Source: Scatomorpha sp040765295
GTDB taxonomy: Bacteria; Bacillota; Clostridia; Oscillospirales; Oscillospiraceae
Reading direction: 5' to 3'
Length of the DNA: 64,000 bases
Assembly: GCA_040765295.1 (NCBI GenBank)
Contig: JAXGSB010000001.1
Coordinates: forward strand, 1,116,001 to 1,180,000
In this document: piece by piece, positions 50,584 to 59,434 of the stretch
How positions within the stretch are numbered: the first letter of the stretch is position 1
How the letters are laid out: each line of letters opens with the position of its first letter
Program-made: the position numbers and the translations under genes
The notes under the pieces: model-generated
Told to the model about the DNA's origin: nothing
Seen by the model: only the letters and a program-made list of their open reading frames with translations
Database searches by the model: none

Positions 50584-51828
50584 CTAGTCCTTAATATTTA
50601 TAATGAGTTTATATTTTCCGACAGCGCCCACGTTAGGATAGCCATCAACGAAAATTACAGCGTCCACATAACACTCCCCGCTTGCTCTGATGTCCTTGAG
50701 ATCGGCAATAACCCGTATGTTGTTTTTATTAACTGTTTTTATTTCCTCAGATAGACCTCTCAGCGTAACCGCCAGGGTTTTTGTTACAAAGTCGGCGGAT
50801 TTAAACTCCGATGGCAAGTTGGAGTAGTTAAAATTAGAAACTGAAAAGACGCGATTTTCCAAGTTGAAAATTTCAACCTTGACCCTGGCTTCTGTCTCTC
50901 CCGACACATTTTTCAGATCGTTCGGAATTGCAACCGGTATTTTCGCCTCATATATTTTATCAAAGCTATCAAGCTCAAGAGTGATTAAATCAATTTTATT
51001 AATACTGTCCACAGTCTCAGCATCGCCGGCAATTGTTATAAATTCGGGATCTATTCTCACTGTTGTATTGTTTTGGTTAGCTCCGGCGCCATCAATCAAA
51101 ATCACGTTCAAGGGAATATCTTTCTTCTTACTCACCGGAACCGTAACAGAAACCGTTTCTCTGTCAAATTTAGCATTTTTCAGCACAATCGGATTGGACT
51201 CAGCATCCATTGGAACAAACTTCATTTCAACTGTTGTCTCTTTTTTAAGATTCTCAGCCAGAACATCAACTTTGACATGGTCAATCTTATTAACTTCCGT
51301 TTCAGATCCGCTTACGGAAACGAATTCCGGCGTGCATATTGCTTCTTCAACTATATATCCCTCAGCCACACTGCCTGAAAAAGAAATCTTGACCGGTACA
51401 TTTTTTCGGCTTACATTCTCAACCAATATGCTAATAATTTTGGGATTTGAATGAACCAGTGTGATTTCCTCGGGATTAATTCTCTTGGGGTATTCCAAAT
51501 TATAGGTCAAGCTGTATCTCCCGGGAGAGTTTATTGACGAAACATCCACCACAGCTTTTAATGATTCCTCTGTAATTAATGCCATATTCTGAACAGTACA
51601 TGAAATTTCAAGCGATACAAACTTGTGATCTATTTCAGATATTGTCAGATTCCGCAACTCATTCATTGCTTCTCGGCCTTCCAGAACAAGCTCGACATTG
51701 TTAAGTCTTGTCTTTACTATTGTTCCTTGCATACTAGTTAAATAAAACCAAAGACCGGTTGAAACGAAGAGGGAAATTATCATCCAGAATATTTTATTGT
51801 CTTTCAGCTTCTTCAGACTTTCCTTCAT
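50584..51828 (-). CDS. CdaR-like YbbR-domain protein
   Basis: Extracytoplasmic regulator of the diadenylate cyclase CdaA in Firmicutes. The 414-residue protein has one N-terminal membrane helix (about residues 12-29, FWMIISLFVSTGLWFYL) and about four YbbR repeats, each with a VP(V)xV-type strand (KNVPVKISFSG, KKDIPLNVILIDG). ATG 51828 lies inside cdaA (35-nt overlap) with AAAGGA upstream. glmM, the usual third gene, is not adjacent. Confidence 0.92.
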   Translation of the reverse strand: MKESLKKLKDNKIFWMIISLFVSTGLWFYLTSMQGTIVKTRLNNVELVLEGREAMNELRNLTISEIDHKFVSLEISCTVQNMALITEESLKAVVDVSSINSPGRYSLTYNLEYPKRINPEEITLVHSNPKIISILVENVSRKNVPVKISFSGSVAEGYIVEEAICTPEFVSVSGSETEVNKIDHVKVDVLAENLKKETTVEMKFVPMDAESNPIVLKNAKFDRETVSVTVPVSKKKDIPLNVILIDGAGANQNNTTVRIDPEFITIAGDAETVDSINKIDLITLELDSFDKIYEAKIPVAIPNDLKNVSGETEARVKVEIFNLENRVFSVSNFNYSNLPSEFKSADFVTKTLAVTLRGLSEEIKTVNKNNIRVIADLKDIRASGECYVDAVIFVDGYPNVGAVGKYKLIINIKD

Positions 51829-52690
51829 TAATACTGTCCTTTGTGTTAAAAAATTTAAGGTAAGACGAAAACTTCTTCAGTCCGGAAGTTTCTTTCTGTG
51901 AAATAAGCCTGTTCTTCAGGAGATTTTCAAATGCTTCGAAACTCAAATGTCTCTTAAGCGTGCCGTTTTCGGCAATTGAAATTGTTCCTGTTTCTTCTGA
52001 AACAACCACACAAATTGCATCTGTTGTTTCACTTATGCCTAAAGCCGATCTGTGGCGCATCCCCAAATCTCTGCTTATACCCGGGTTGTGGGAAAGAGGC
52101 AGCATGCACCCTGCCGAATAAATTCTCCCGCCTCTGATTATTACGGCACCATCATGCAGAGGTGAGTTGATAAAGAAAATATTTCTCAAAAGTTCTGCGC
52201 TTACATAAGCATCAATCAGAGAGCCTGTATCTATAACTTCCTCAAGACCGGATTTTCTTTCAAAAACTATCAGCGCCCCCGTATTGGTGCGCGCCATATC
52301 TATACATGCAAGAACAGTCTGCTCAATCGCTTTTTCCTGAGAACCGTATAGTTCTGTGCTCGAGAATAAGTTTCCGAACTTTCCGCTTCCCATTCTTTCT
52401 AAAATCCTTCTAAGTTCCGGCCTGAAAATAATAACAATTGCAATGAGTCCAAGCTCCAGTGTTTTCCCAAGCAAGTACCTGAGCATCGTGAGACGAAAAA
52501 TTTCGGAAATACCCAGGGCAATAAGAAGCATCAGCATACCCCTTGCAACTCTGGATGAGCTGGTTCTTCTTACTATACTTATCACAGCATAAATTATGGC
52601 TGCAACAATCAAAATATCCAGAATATCAGCAACTTTCAATATGCTGAAATTAACTATTATTTTGTTAAAAAAATTATCAAGCTGCTGCAT
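51794..52690 (-). CDS. cdaA: Diadenylate cyclase CdaA
   Basis: Makes cyclic di-AMP from two ATP. The 298-residue protein has three N-terminal membrane segments (about residues 20-100), a short linker, and the DAC domain with both active motifs, DGAVIIRGG and RHRSALGISE. c-di-AMP controls potassium and osmolyte balance and wall homeostasis in Firmicutes. ATG 52690 follows AGGAAGAG. It is the first gene of the long minus-strand run down to yebC. Confidence 0.96.
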   Translation of the reverse strand: MQQLDNFFNKIIVNFSILKVADILDILIVAAIIYAVISIVRRTSSSRVARGMLMLLIALGISEIFRLTMLRYLLGKTLELGLIAIVIIFRPELRRILERMGSGKFGNLFSSTELYGSQEKAIEQTVLACIDMARTNTGALIVFERKSGLEEVIDTGSLIDAYVSAELLRNIFFINSPLHDGAVIIRGGRIYSAGCMLPLSHNPGISRDLGMRHRSALGISETTDAICVVVSEETGTISIAENGTLKRHLSFEAFENLLKNRLISQKETSGLKKFSSYLKFFNTKDSINEGKSEEAERQ

Positions 52691-52725
52691 AAACTCTTCC
52701 TGTGTTTCTTATAACTACGGAATAA

Positions 52726-52754
52726 ATTATAATTCAAATCGACCTATATATCAA
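52726..52754 (-). promoter_or_regulatory. SigA promoter of the cdaA operon
   Basis: Minus-strand TTGATA (52754-52749), 17-bp spacer, TATAAT (52731-52726), 35 bp before cdaA and just behind ispDF. Confidence 0.7.
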
Positions 52755-52768
52755 GTTTGACAGTTAAT

Positions 52769-53941
52769 TTAGCCTTGCTTGTATCGCTTTTTAATCAACA
52801 CGCTCGCATATGCTTTAACTCCATCCAAGTTTCCGGTGAAGCCCATTTTTTCCTCGGTCGTCGCCTTGACCGAAACATCATTTATAGAAATTAAGCATGC
52901 ACCAGCAATGTTTTCTCTCATCTTAAGTTTATAGTCCGAGAGATTTGGCTCTTGCGCCACTATAGTGGAATCAATATTGAAAATTTCCCAGTCTTTCTCC
53001 GACAGAATGCAAACAGTTTTCCTAAGAAGTTCTAAACTGTCAGCCCCAAGATAAACGTCATCAGAATCCGGAAAAAGCTCACCAATATCACCCAAAGCGG
53101 CTGCCCCCAGCAAGGCATCAATAATGCTGTGGCTCAAAACATCTGCATCAGAATGGCCCTGGAGACCCATTTTAAAGGAAATCTTAACTCCGCCTAAAAT
53201 TAAATCCCTCTTGTCTTTATACGCATGCACATCATATCCAAATCCTATTTTCAATTTATCGGCATCTCCCAGCAGTTTTTCGGCAAACTCAACATCATCT
53301 TCGGTGGTTAACTTAATATTTTCACGATTGCCGTCCACCAGCCCAACAGTTTCGCCCGCCCTGTAATACAGCTCACAGTCATCTCCCAGCTCAATTTTAT
53401 CCTCATAAGCTTTATTGAGCAGTCTTGCAAATTTCTCACACAAAAATCCTTGAGGGGTTTGGAAACACTTGAGCTTATCTCTCTCTAAGCTTATAGCCTC
53501 TTCTCCCTTATAACTTCTGATCAAGTCGAAAACCGGAGATACAGGAGCTGCCGCGCCAATTAATAATGTTTTTTCTATAACAGCGGATATTGTTTTTTCG
53601 CTCACAAGTGGACGTGCGCCGTCATGTATTAAAACGAGATTTGTTTTTTCATGGCAGGCACAAACCCCGAAGTAGACGGATTCCGCTCGAAAAGCTCCGC
53701 CTTTTACAATCTTAATTTTTTTATTCGGATAATTATCCGCTATTTCTCGAATATCCGCTATATTCTCTTCTCTGCTTACAACTATTATCTCATCCGAAAG
53801 TTTGGGACTAAGAAATGCCCTGAGAGTTCTTTCGATGACCGCAATTCCGGACAAATCCATAAGGATTTTATCCCGGCCCATTCTCTCAGAGCTACCTGCA
53901 GCAACAATTATTGCTGATATATAAGTATCTTTTTTATTCAA
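52769..53941 (-). CDS. ispDF: IspD-IspF bifunctional MEP-pathway enzyme
   Basis: Fusion of MEP cytidylyltransferase and MEcPP synthase, two non-consecutive steps of isoprenoid synthesis. The IspD part (residues 1-225) has IVAAGSSERMGRDKI, VLIHDGARPLVSE and CFQTPQGF; the IspF part (about 231-388) has KIGFGYDVHAY, LQGHSDADVLSHSIIDALLGAA, GDIGELFPD and VKATTEEKMGF. The IspE step is not fused. It follows carD by 35 bp. Confidence 0.95.
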   Translation of the reverse strand: MNKKDTYISAIIVAAGSSERMGRDKILMDLSGIAVIERTLRAFLSPKLSDEIIVVSREENIADIREIADNYPNKKIKIVKGGAFRAESVYFGVCACHEKTNLVLIHDGARPLVSEKTISAVIEKTLLIGAAAPVSPVFDLIRSYKGEEAISLERDKLKCFQTPQGFLCEKFARLLNKAYEDKIELGDDCELYYRAGETVGLVDGNRENIKLTTEDDVEFAEKLLGDADKLKIGFGYDVHAYKDKRDLILGGVKISFKMGLQGHSDADVLSHSIIDALLGAAALGDIGELFPDSDDVYLGADSLELLRKTVCILSEKDWEIFNIDSTIVAQEPNLSDYKLKMRENIAGACLISINDVSVKATTEEKMGFTGNLDGVKAYASVLIKKRYKQG

Positions 53942-53976
53942 ATTCGCTCCTCAAACCTTAAAAGTTGAATGTGCTT

Positions 53977-54459
53977 TTATGAAAGGAAAGAATTCTCAAG
54001 CTTTTCAACAATCTCATCATATGACGAATCGGATGAAAGCACAAGTTCTGAAATAAGAATTTGTTTTGCGCTGCTTAGCATCTTGCGCTCACCCATAGAG
54101 AGTCCTCTCTCGTAATCTCTTAGCATAAGACCCTTTACAACCTCGGCAACCTCCATCAGATCTCCGCTCTTAATCTTCGTCATATTCTCCCTATACCGTT
54201 TGTTCCAATTTTGATTCATCTCCACCTCAATATCGCAGATGGAGTTCATTATTTTATTTGCCTTATCGGAACAGATTATCGGTCTGACCCCGACTTTCTC
54301 GCAGGAACAAACCGGTATCATAACCTTCATCTCGTCAACAGAAAGCTTTAGCACATAATAATTATTTTCACGGCCTTTTACTTTTTTGCTGACAATACTG
54401 TCAATCACACCTGCCCCGTGCATAGGGTGGGCAACCAAATCTCCCACACGGAACTTCAT
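53977..54459 (-). CDS. CarD/CdnL-family transcription regulator
   Basis: The 160-residue protein has the RNA polymerase-interacting domain (FRVGDLVAHPMHGAGVIDSI, YYVLKLSVDEMKVMIPV) and a helical C-terminal DNA-binding part (WNKRYRENMTKIKSGDLMEVAEVVKGLMLRD). Such proteins stabilise open promoter complexes, notably at rRNA promoters. ATG 54459 follows AGGAGG. It has its own promoter within the preceding terminator. Confidence 0.93.
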   Translation of the reverse strand: MKFRVGDLVAHPMHGAGVIDSIVSKKVKGRENNYYVLKLSVDEMKVMIPVCSCEKVGVRPIICSDKANKIMNSICDIEVEMNQNWNKRYRENMTKIKSGDLMEVAEVVKGLMLRDYERGLSMGERKMLSSAKQILISELVLSSDSSYDEIVEKLENSFLS

Positions 54460-54517
54460 TTTATCCTCCTAATCATCACTAACAAAACACACTGTTCTCC
54501 ATGCAATATATGCACTA

Positions 54518-54546
54518 ATTATACATTAAAAGTAAAAAAAAATCAA
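54518..54546 (-). promoter_or_regulatory. SigA promoter of carD, overlapping a terminator
   Basis: Minus-strand TTGATT (54546-54541), 17-bp spacer, TATAAT (54523-54518). The -35 lies in the 3' arm of the terminator of the upstream ispH operon and the spacer is its T tract. Confidence 0.65.
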
Positions 54547-54572
54547 GGGAAGTGCGAACTTCCCTTGATTTT
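54532..54572 (-). terminator. Terminator of the ispH-S1 operon
   Basis: A perfect 15-bp stem (54539-54553 / 54558-54572), loop TCGC on the minus strand, followed by a long T tract. It lies about 85 bp after the ispH-S1 stop; the intervening 54573-54658 holds nothing recognisable. Confidence 0.92.
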
Positions 54573-54658
54573 AACATTGATAAATAAGCAATTTAAGATA
54601 TTCAAAATATATGCAACAATAAAATCGCTATAAAAGGCTTAATCAGACACTATTATAC

Positions 54659-56884
54659 TTAATCTACCGCCGCATCTTGATTTTCTTCAAGAACAAGTTC
54701 TCCTTCGTCCACCGGTGCCTCCTGGCTCTCTTCAAGAACAGCTTCTGTTTCATCCACTGACGCTTCCTGTTTATCTTCAAGAACAAGTTCTCTATCAGTG
54801 TATTCCTGAACCATATATCCATCAATATTCGGAGTTAAAAGGGCCCTAATTGAGAGCGAAACCTTTTGCTTTTCCATATCAATTTCAGTAATTAATGTAT
54901 CTACTACATCTCCTATGCAAAGCACATCCTCAGGTTTTTCGATGTGGCGATTAGCTATCTGAGAAATATGGATAAGACCGTCTACTCCGGGAATAATCTC
55001 ACAAAATGCGCCAAAAGGCAGAATTCTGACAACTTTGACACTGATAACATCGCCCTCTTTGCACTGAGCGTTGAAAATATTCCAAGGATTATCTTCAGCT
55101 CTCTTATATCCAAGTGAAATACGATGTTTTTCTTTATCAAAATCTATAACATAGACGGAAGCTTTATCTCCAACATTTAAGACTTCTGACGGATGATTTA
55201 TGCGTTTCCAGCTGAGCTCCGAAATGTGAATCATCCCGTCAACTCCGCCGATATCCACAAACGCTCCATACGAAGTGAGGTTTTTAACCACTCCTTCATA
55301 CTCTTTCCCAACTTCTATTTCGTTGAAAATAGCTTCGACTCTGGCCTTCCTATCGCTCTTAATAGCGCCGATTACTCTACCCCGACCGCGGCTAATCTCA
55401 ATTATTTTAATTTGTACTTTTTCTCCTATTAGTTCTGAAAGATCGCTACCCCTTGAAAGACCTGTTCTGGAAGCCGGTATAAATACGCGAATCCCGTTTA
55501 CGGATGAAACGACACCGCCTTTGTTCCGTTCCTTAATTACCCCTTCGACAGAATCTTTGTTCTTATACGCATCTTCAACGGCATTCCAAGCTTTAACTGC
55601 ATCTAAACGCCTCTTGGAAAGTTGAGCGGTCCCCTCGACATCATTGACACGCACCACAATGGCCTCTATCTTGTCACCTATCTTGACAACATCTTCAATC
55701 TTGACATCGCCATCGCCGGTTAGCTCTTCGGAAGAAATAAAAGCAGAGTATTTTGTACCCAAGTCAACTGTTATATCTTTTTCGGTAATAGCAACAACCT
55801 GCCCGGATACAACCTTTCCGTTATAAATTGTCTTGAGAGAATCTTCCAGCAACTCGTGGAAACTCTTCTCCTTGACTTCGCCCTCTTCGGCTTCATTTGA
55901 CACTTCAGTTTCCTTGCTGTAATCGCAATCAACTGAACAATCGCAACACTCTTCTTCGATAAGCTCTGATTGTTCCGATGCCTGAATTTCGACTTCTTCA
56001 GAACAATTTTCGTTCTCTATGACTTCGCTTACTTTCATTTCGTCGCTCATCTTGTTTATTACCTCCCTAACAATGTACACCGGCGTAGAAGCTCCTGCGG
56101 TGACTCCGATTTCGTTTGCCCTAATTAATAACTCAACATTAAGCTCGGATGCATCCTGAATAAACTGAGTATTTGGACATAATTCAGAACATATCTTAGC
56201 TAAATGACGGCTGTTAGCGCTGTTTCTATCACCAATTACTACTACTGCATCACTAATTTTGGCAATCCGTACCGCTTCTGCCTGTCTATTAACGGTAGCA
56301 TTGCATATTGTATCAAATACTTTTAAATTTGTACACATTTTTTTTAATATACGTTTACAATCTTCAAAATTATTCCTTCTTTGCGTAGTTTGAACAACCA
56401 CAAAAAGGGGTTTATCTTTCAGTTCCGGATTTTCTATAAAAAGTTTCTCCAAATCTTCGGCATCTGAAACAACATAGGACTTGCTGCATCTGTCAAAAAT
56501 ACCCTCAACCTCCGGATGCCCTTTTTGACCTACTATAATCAGACCTCTGCCCTCTTCATCAGCCCTATGAGCAAGCTTATGTATTCTTGATACATTCGGA
56601 CATGTGGCATCAACAACATTGACCCCGAGATTTTTTAATCTTTCTTCGGCAGCTTTTGATACCCCATGTGATCTGATAAGCACTTTACAATTTGGGGGAA
56701 GGCTGGTTCCGAAATCACACGGAATTAAGCCCTTTTCCCTTAGTTCTGAAACCACGTTTTCATTGTGGATAATCGGCCCTAGGCTGAAGCACTCTCCGGA
56801 CGCAATTTCTTTTTCCGCTATTCTTATACTCCTCGAAACTCCGAAACAAAATCCTGCAGTTTTTGCAATAGTTATGCGATGCAA
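54659..56884 (-). CDS. ispH: IspH (HMBPP reductase) fused to ribosomal protein S1-like domains
   Basis: Residues 1-285 form IspH, the [4Fe-4S] enzyme of the last MEP step: the three cluster Cys lie in AGFCFGVSR, DATCPNVSRIH and CNATVNRQ. After an acidic linker (285-345) come four S1 RNA-binding domains (VSGQVVAITEKDITVDLG, VEGVIKERNKGG, YEGVVKNLTSYGAFVDIGG, VKVVRILPFGAFCEI). The fusion is known in Clostridia. The C-terminus is three acidic 15-residue repeats. The start is TTG 56884 with GGAGG upstream, directly after the plsC stop. Confidence 0.95.
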   Translation of the reverse strand: MHRITIAKTAGFCFGVSRSIRIAEKEIASGECFSLGPIIHNENVVSELREKGLIPCDFGTSLPPNCKVLIRSHGVSKAAEERLKNLGVNVVDATCPNVSRIHKLAHRADEEGRGLIIVGQKGHPEVEGIFDRCSKSYVVSDAEDLEKLFIENPELKDKPLFVVVQTTQRRNNFEDCKRILKKMCTNLKVFDTICNATVNRQAEAVRIAKISDAVVVIGDRNSANSRHLAKICSELCPNTQFIQDASELNVELLIRANEIGVTAGASTPVYIVREVINKMSDEMKVSEVIENENCSEEVEIQASEQSELIEEECCDCSVDCDYSKETEVSNEAEEGEVKEKSFHELLEDSLKTIYNGKVVSGQVVAITEKDITVDLGTKYSAFISSEELTGDGDVKIEDVVKIGDKIEAIVVRVNDVEGTAQLSKRRLDAVKAWNAVEDAYKNKDSVEGVIKERNKGGVVSSVNGIRVFIPASRTGLSRGSDLSELIGEKVQIKIIEISRGRGRVIGAIKSDRKARVEAIFNEIEVGKEYEGVVKNLTSYGAFVDIGGVDGMIHISELSWKRINHPSEVLNVGDKASVYVIDFDKEKHRISLGYKRAEDNPWNIFNAQCKEGDVISVKVVRILPFGAFCEIIPGVDGLIHISQIANRHIEKPEDVLCIGDVVDTLITEIDMEKQKVSLSIRALLTPNIDGYMVQEYTDRELVLEDKQEASVDETEAVLEESQEAPVDEGELVLEENQDAAVD
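54661..54795 (-). repeat. Three tandem 45-bp units in the ispH-S1 3' end
   Basis: The core TCTTCAAGAACA(A/G) recurs at about 54684, 54729 and 54774, a 45-bp period. Each unit codes for ELVLEDKQEASVDET-like acidic peptides (third unit two residues shorter). Copy number may vary between strains. Confidence 0.75.
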
Positions 56885-57484
56885 TTAGTTATCCTCCGCA
56901 AGCAAAAATATTTTTTCCATTAGCATTGTCGCTTCAGCTTCAAACTCTTCTTGTGTCTTTGCCGTAACATAGTACGGCTCACCCATAATCATCCTGACAG
57001 GCGAAAATAGCTTTTTATTTCGGGGAATGAATACAGGTACGATTGGACATTTTACTTTAGCGGCAATCTTTAATGCGCCTTTTTTCGGATCTACTGAACC
57101 GTCAGTCTCGGTTCTTGTACCTTCCGGAAAAATAAAAACTTTTAAGCCCGACTTCAAATTATACAGAGTGTCTTTTATTGCCTTTATATCATTAGCCTTG
57201 CGATCAACAAAAATCTCACCCATTTTTTTCAAAACAAAGCCTACAAGCGGAAAATTTTCAAACTCTTTTTTTACCATAAATCGAATATTGTTGTCTTTTC
57301 CTACACTGCATAGGAATATAAGAGGATCCCACCCATCGGAATGGTTTGCACAAATTATTGCAGCGCCATCGGGCATCTTGTCAAAGTTTACAGCTGTCGG
57401 CCTAAAAAATAATTTTAAAAACGGGCTGAGAATAGTATATAGAATTCTATAGACTCTGTCTTCTTTTGCAAAATCTCTGTTCAT
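56885..57484 (-). CDS. plsC: 1-acyl-sn-glycerol-3-phosphate acyltransferase
   Basis: Adds the second acyl chain in phosphatidic acid synthesis at the membrane. The 199-residue protein has the catalytic HX4D (ANHSDGWDPLIF), the acceptor-binding FPEGTRTETDG, and KCPIVPVFI. ATG 57484 overlaps the cmk stop by four bases with GGAGAGG upstream; a longer frame to 57514 overlaps cmk without homology. Confidence 0.92.
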   Translation of the reverse strand: MNRDFAKEDRVYRILYTILSPFLKLFFRPTAVNFDKMPDGAAIICANHSDGWDPLIFLCSVGKDNNIRFMVKKEFENFPLVGFVLKKMGEIFVDRKANDIKAIKDTLYNLKSGLKVFIFPEGTRTETDGSVDPKKGALKIAAKVKCPIVPVFIPRNKKLFSPVRMIMGEPYYVTAKTQEEFEAEATMLMEKIFLLAEDN

Positions 57485-58161
57485 ATACCCAGCCTCTCCC
57501 CTATCAGAAAGCAAACCTTTTCTATGCTCTCTTTCAAATTTAAATAACTCGTGTCGATTGTAATACTGTCGGCGGCAGCTTTGAGCGGGGCGTGCTCTCT
57601 GCTCATGTCCTGCTCATCTCTTTTTAATAAATCGCGGTAGACTTCTTCATAGTCGGTATCGGGATACCTCAATTTGAGCTCTTTATATCTTCTCATGGCT
57701 CTTATCTCGCTTGAAGCATCCAAGAAAATTTTTACATCCGCATCCGGGAGCACAACCGTACCTATGTCTCTTCCATCAAGTATCACATCCCTGCTGTCGG
57801 CAAAATCCCTTTGCAGTTTTATGAGATGTTCTCTAACAGCAGGCAGTGCGGAAGACTTTGATGCACACATGGATATCTCGGAAGTTCTGATTTTATCGCT
57901 GACATTTTCACCATTTAAAAACATTTGCTGCTCTCCGCTTTCGTTGTGTTCTATAGAAATCTCAATAGTTTCCAAAAGCTTTTCGATGCTACGGACATCA
58001 TCACATAAAATACCGTTTTTTATAAGAGCGTACGCTATGGTTCTGTATATAGCACCCGTATCAAGATGTAAAAATGAAAAACGCTCAGCGACGGCCTTGG
58101 CAATTGTGCTCTTACCGGCCCCGGATGGTCCGTCTATGGCAATTGAATAGTATTTTTCCAT
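57481..58161 (-). CDS. cmk: Cytidylate kinase
   Basis: Phosphorylates CMP/dCMP. The 226-residue protein has IDGPSGAGKSTIAKA (P loop), LDTGAIYRTIAY, LDGRDIGTVVLPDADVKIFLDAS and RDEQDMSREHAPLKAAAD. Order cmk-plsC-ispH/S1 is a common Clostridial block. Confidence 0.96.
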   Translation of the reverse strand: MEKYYSIAIDGPSGAGKSTIAKAVAERFSFLHLDTGAIYRTIAYALIKNGILCDDVRSIEKLLETIEISIEHNESGEQQMFLNGENVSDKIRTSEISMCASKSSALPAVREHLIKLQRDFADSRDVILDGRDIGTVVLPDADVKIFLDASSEIRAMRRYKELKLRYPDTDYEEVYRDLLKRDEQDMSREHAPLKAAADSITIDTSYLNLKESIEKVCFLIGERLGI

Positions 58162-58189
58162 TGTTGTATATCCTCATTAAAATTTGGCT

Positions 58190-59434
58190 TTATTTATTTT
58201 CTTTAGCTAAGCTTATCCCGGCAAGCCTTCCGCTCGACCAAGCTATCTGCAAATTATATCCGCCTGTGTATGCATCTAAATCCAATATTTCACCAGCAAA
58301 ATAAAGTCCTTTAACAAGCTTTGATTCCATAGTATTAGGATTAACTTCATCCACGGAAATACCGCCCTTAGTTACAATTGCAGCGCTTATACCTAGGGGG
58401 CCCGCAATATCAAAATCAAAGTTTTTGAGTGCGGAAACAAGTCGGCTTCTCTCTTCACGGCTTATTGTATTAACCTTCTTTTCCGGATCTATGCCTGTTC
58501 TACCAATAACAACCGGTATTAAGGCTTTGATGAGAAGTTTATCCAGCGAGTTTTTAAAATTCTTATTAAGAACTTCCGAAAAGTCTCTGAGAATCCTTTC
58601 ATCAAGCTGTTTTTCACTCAAGGCAGGCTTGAGGTCAATACTGATATGATACTTTTTATTTGCAAAATCTTCCATATGAGCGCTTGACGAAAGTATCAGC
58701 GGACCGGTCAAGCCAAAATGTGCAAAGAGCATTTCTCCGAAACCGTCAAAAATTTCTTTATTATTTTCATAAGCCTTAAGACGTACATTTTTTAGAGTTA
58801 CCCCGCTTAGCTCGGCGCAGGCTTTATCCTTTGTTTTAAGGGGTACTAAAGACGGTCTAATCTCAGTTATGCTGTGTCCTGCTTTTGCGGCCATCTTATG
58901 CCCGTCACCGGTAGAACCGGTCCCCGGATATGAGAGCCCTCCTGTGCAAAGAACGAGTTTTTCGCAATAAAAAGTGCTGCCTTCACATTTTAATCCGACA
59001 ACATTCCCGTCTTCGATTAAGATATCCTGCGCTTTATCCCGATAAGTTTTTACCCCAAGAGATTTAGCGTATCTTATAAGCTTATCAGCAACCTCATCGG
59101 CATCATCCGACTGTGGAAAAACCCTTCTTCCCCTTTCCGTTTTAAGCTTTATTCCAATATTTTCAAAAAAATTGTAGGCATCAGAGGGGGAAAACTTATA
59201 AAGTGCTGACTTAATAAATTTTCTGTTGGAGTTGATCTCGGAAACAACCTCTTCAACACTGCAATTATTTAAAATATTGCATCTGCCTTTACCGCTTATT
59301 CTGAGTTTTTGTGCCAGTTTATCATTCTTTTCAATAATCGCTGTATCTAAGCCGTTTTCGGCTGCGCTTATAGCGGCCATAAGGCCCGATGGGCCTCCTC
59401 CAACCACAAGAACATGGAACTTATTTTTTTTCAT
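58190..59434 (-). CDS. HI0933-family NAD(P)/FAD-dependent oxidoreductase
   Basis: Flavoprotein of 414 residues with an N-terminal FAD-binding loop (VLVVGGGPSGLMAAISAAENG), KLRISGKGRCNILNN typical of the BaiN/HI0933 group, CTGGLSYPGTGSTGDG, and a C-terminal FAGEILDLDAYTGGYNLQIAWSSG. Substrate unknown; BaiN is implicated in bile-acid chemistry, but that is not supported here. ATG 59434 overlaps the regulator gene by 14 nt; a frame to 59527 lacks homology. Confidence 0.9.
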   Translation of the reverse strand: MKKNKFHVLVVGGGPSGLMAAISAAENGLDTAIIEKNDKLAQKLRISGKGRCNILNNCSVEEVVSEINSNRKFIKSALYKFSPSDAYNFFENIGIKLKTERGRRVFPQSDDADEVADKLIRYAKSLGVKTYRDKAQDILIEDGNVVGLKCEGSTFYCEKLVLCTGGLSYPGTGSTGDGHKMAAKAGHSITEIRPSLVPLKTKDKACAELSGVTLKNVRLKAYENNKEIFDGFGEMLFAHFGLTGPLILSSSAHMEDFANKKYHISIDLKPALSEKQLDERILRDFSEVLNKNFKNSLDKLLIKALIPVVIGRTGIDPEKKVNTISREERSRLVSALKNFDFDIAGPLGISAAIVTKGGISVDEVNPNTMESKLVKGLYFAGEILDLDAYTGGYNLQIAWSSGRLAGISLAKENK

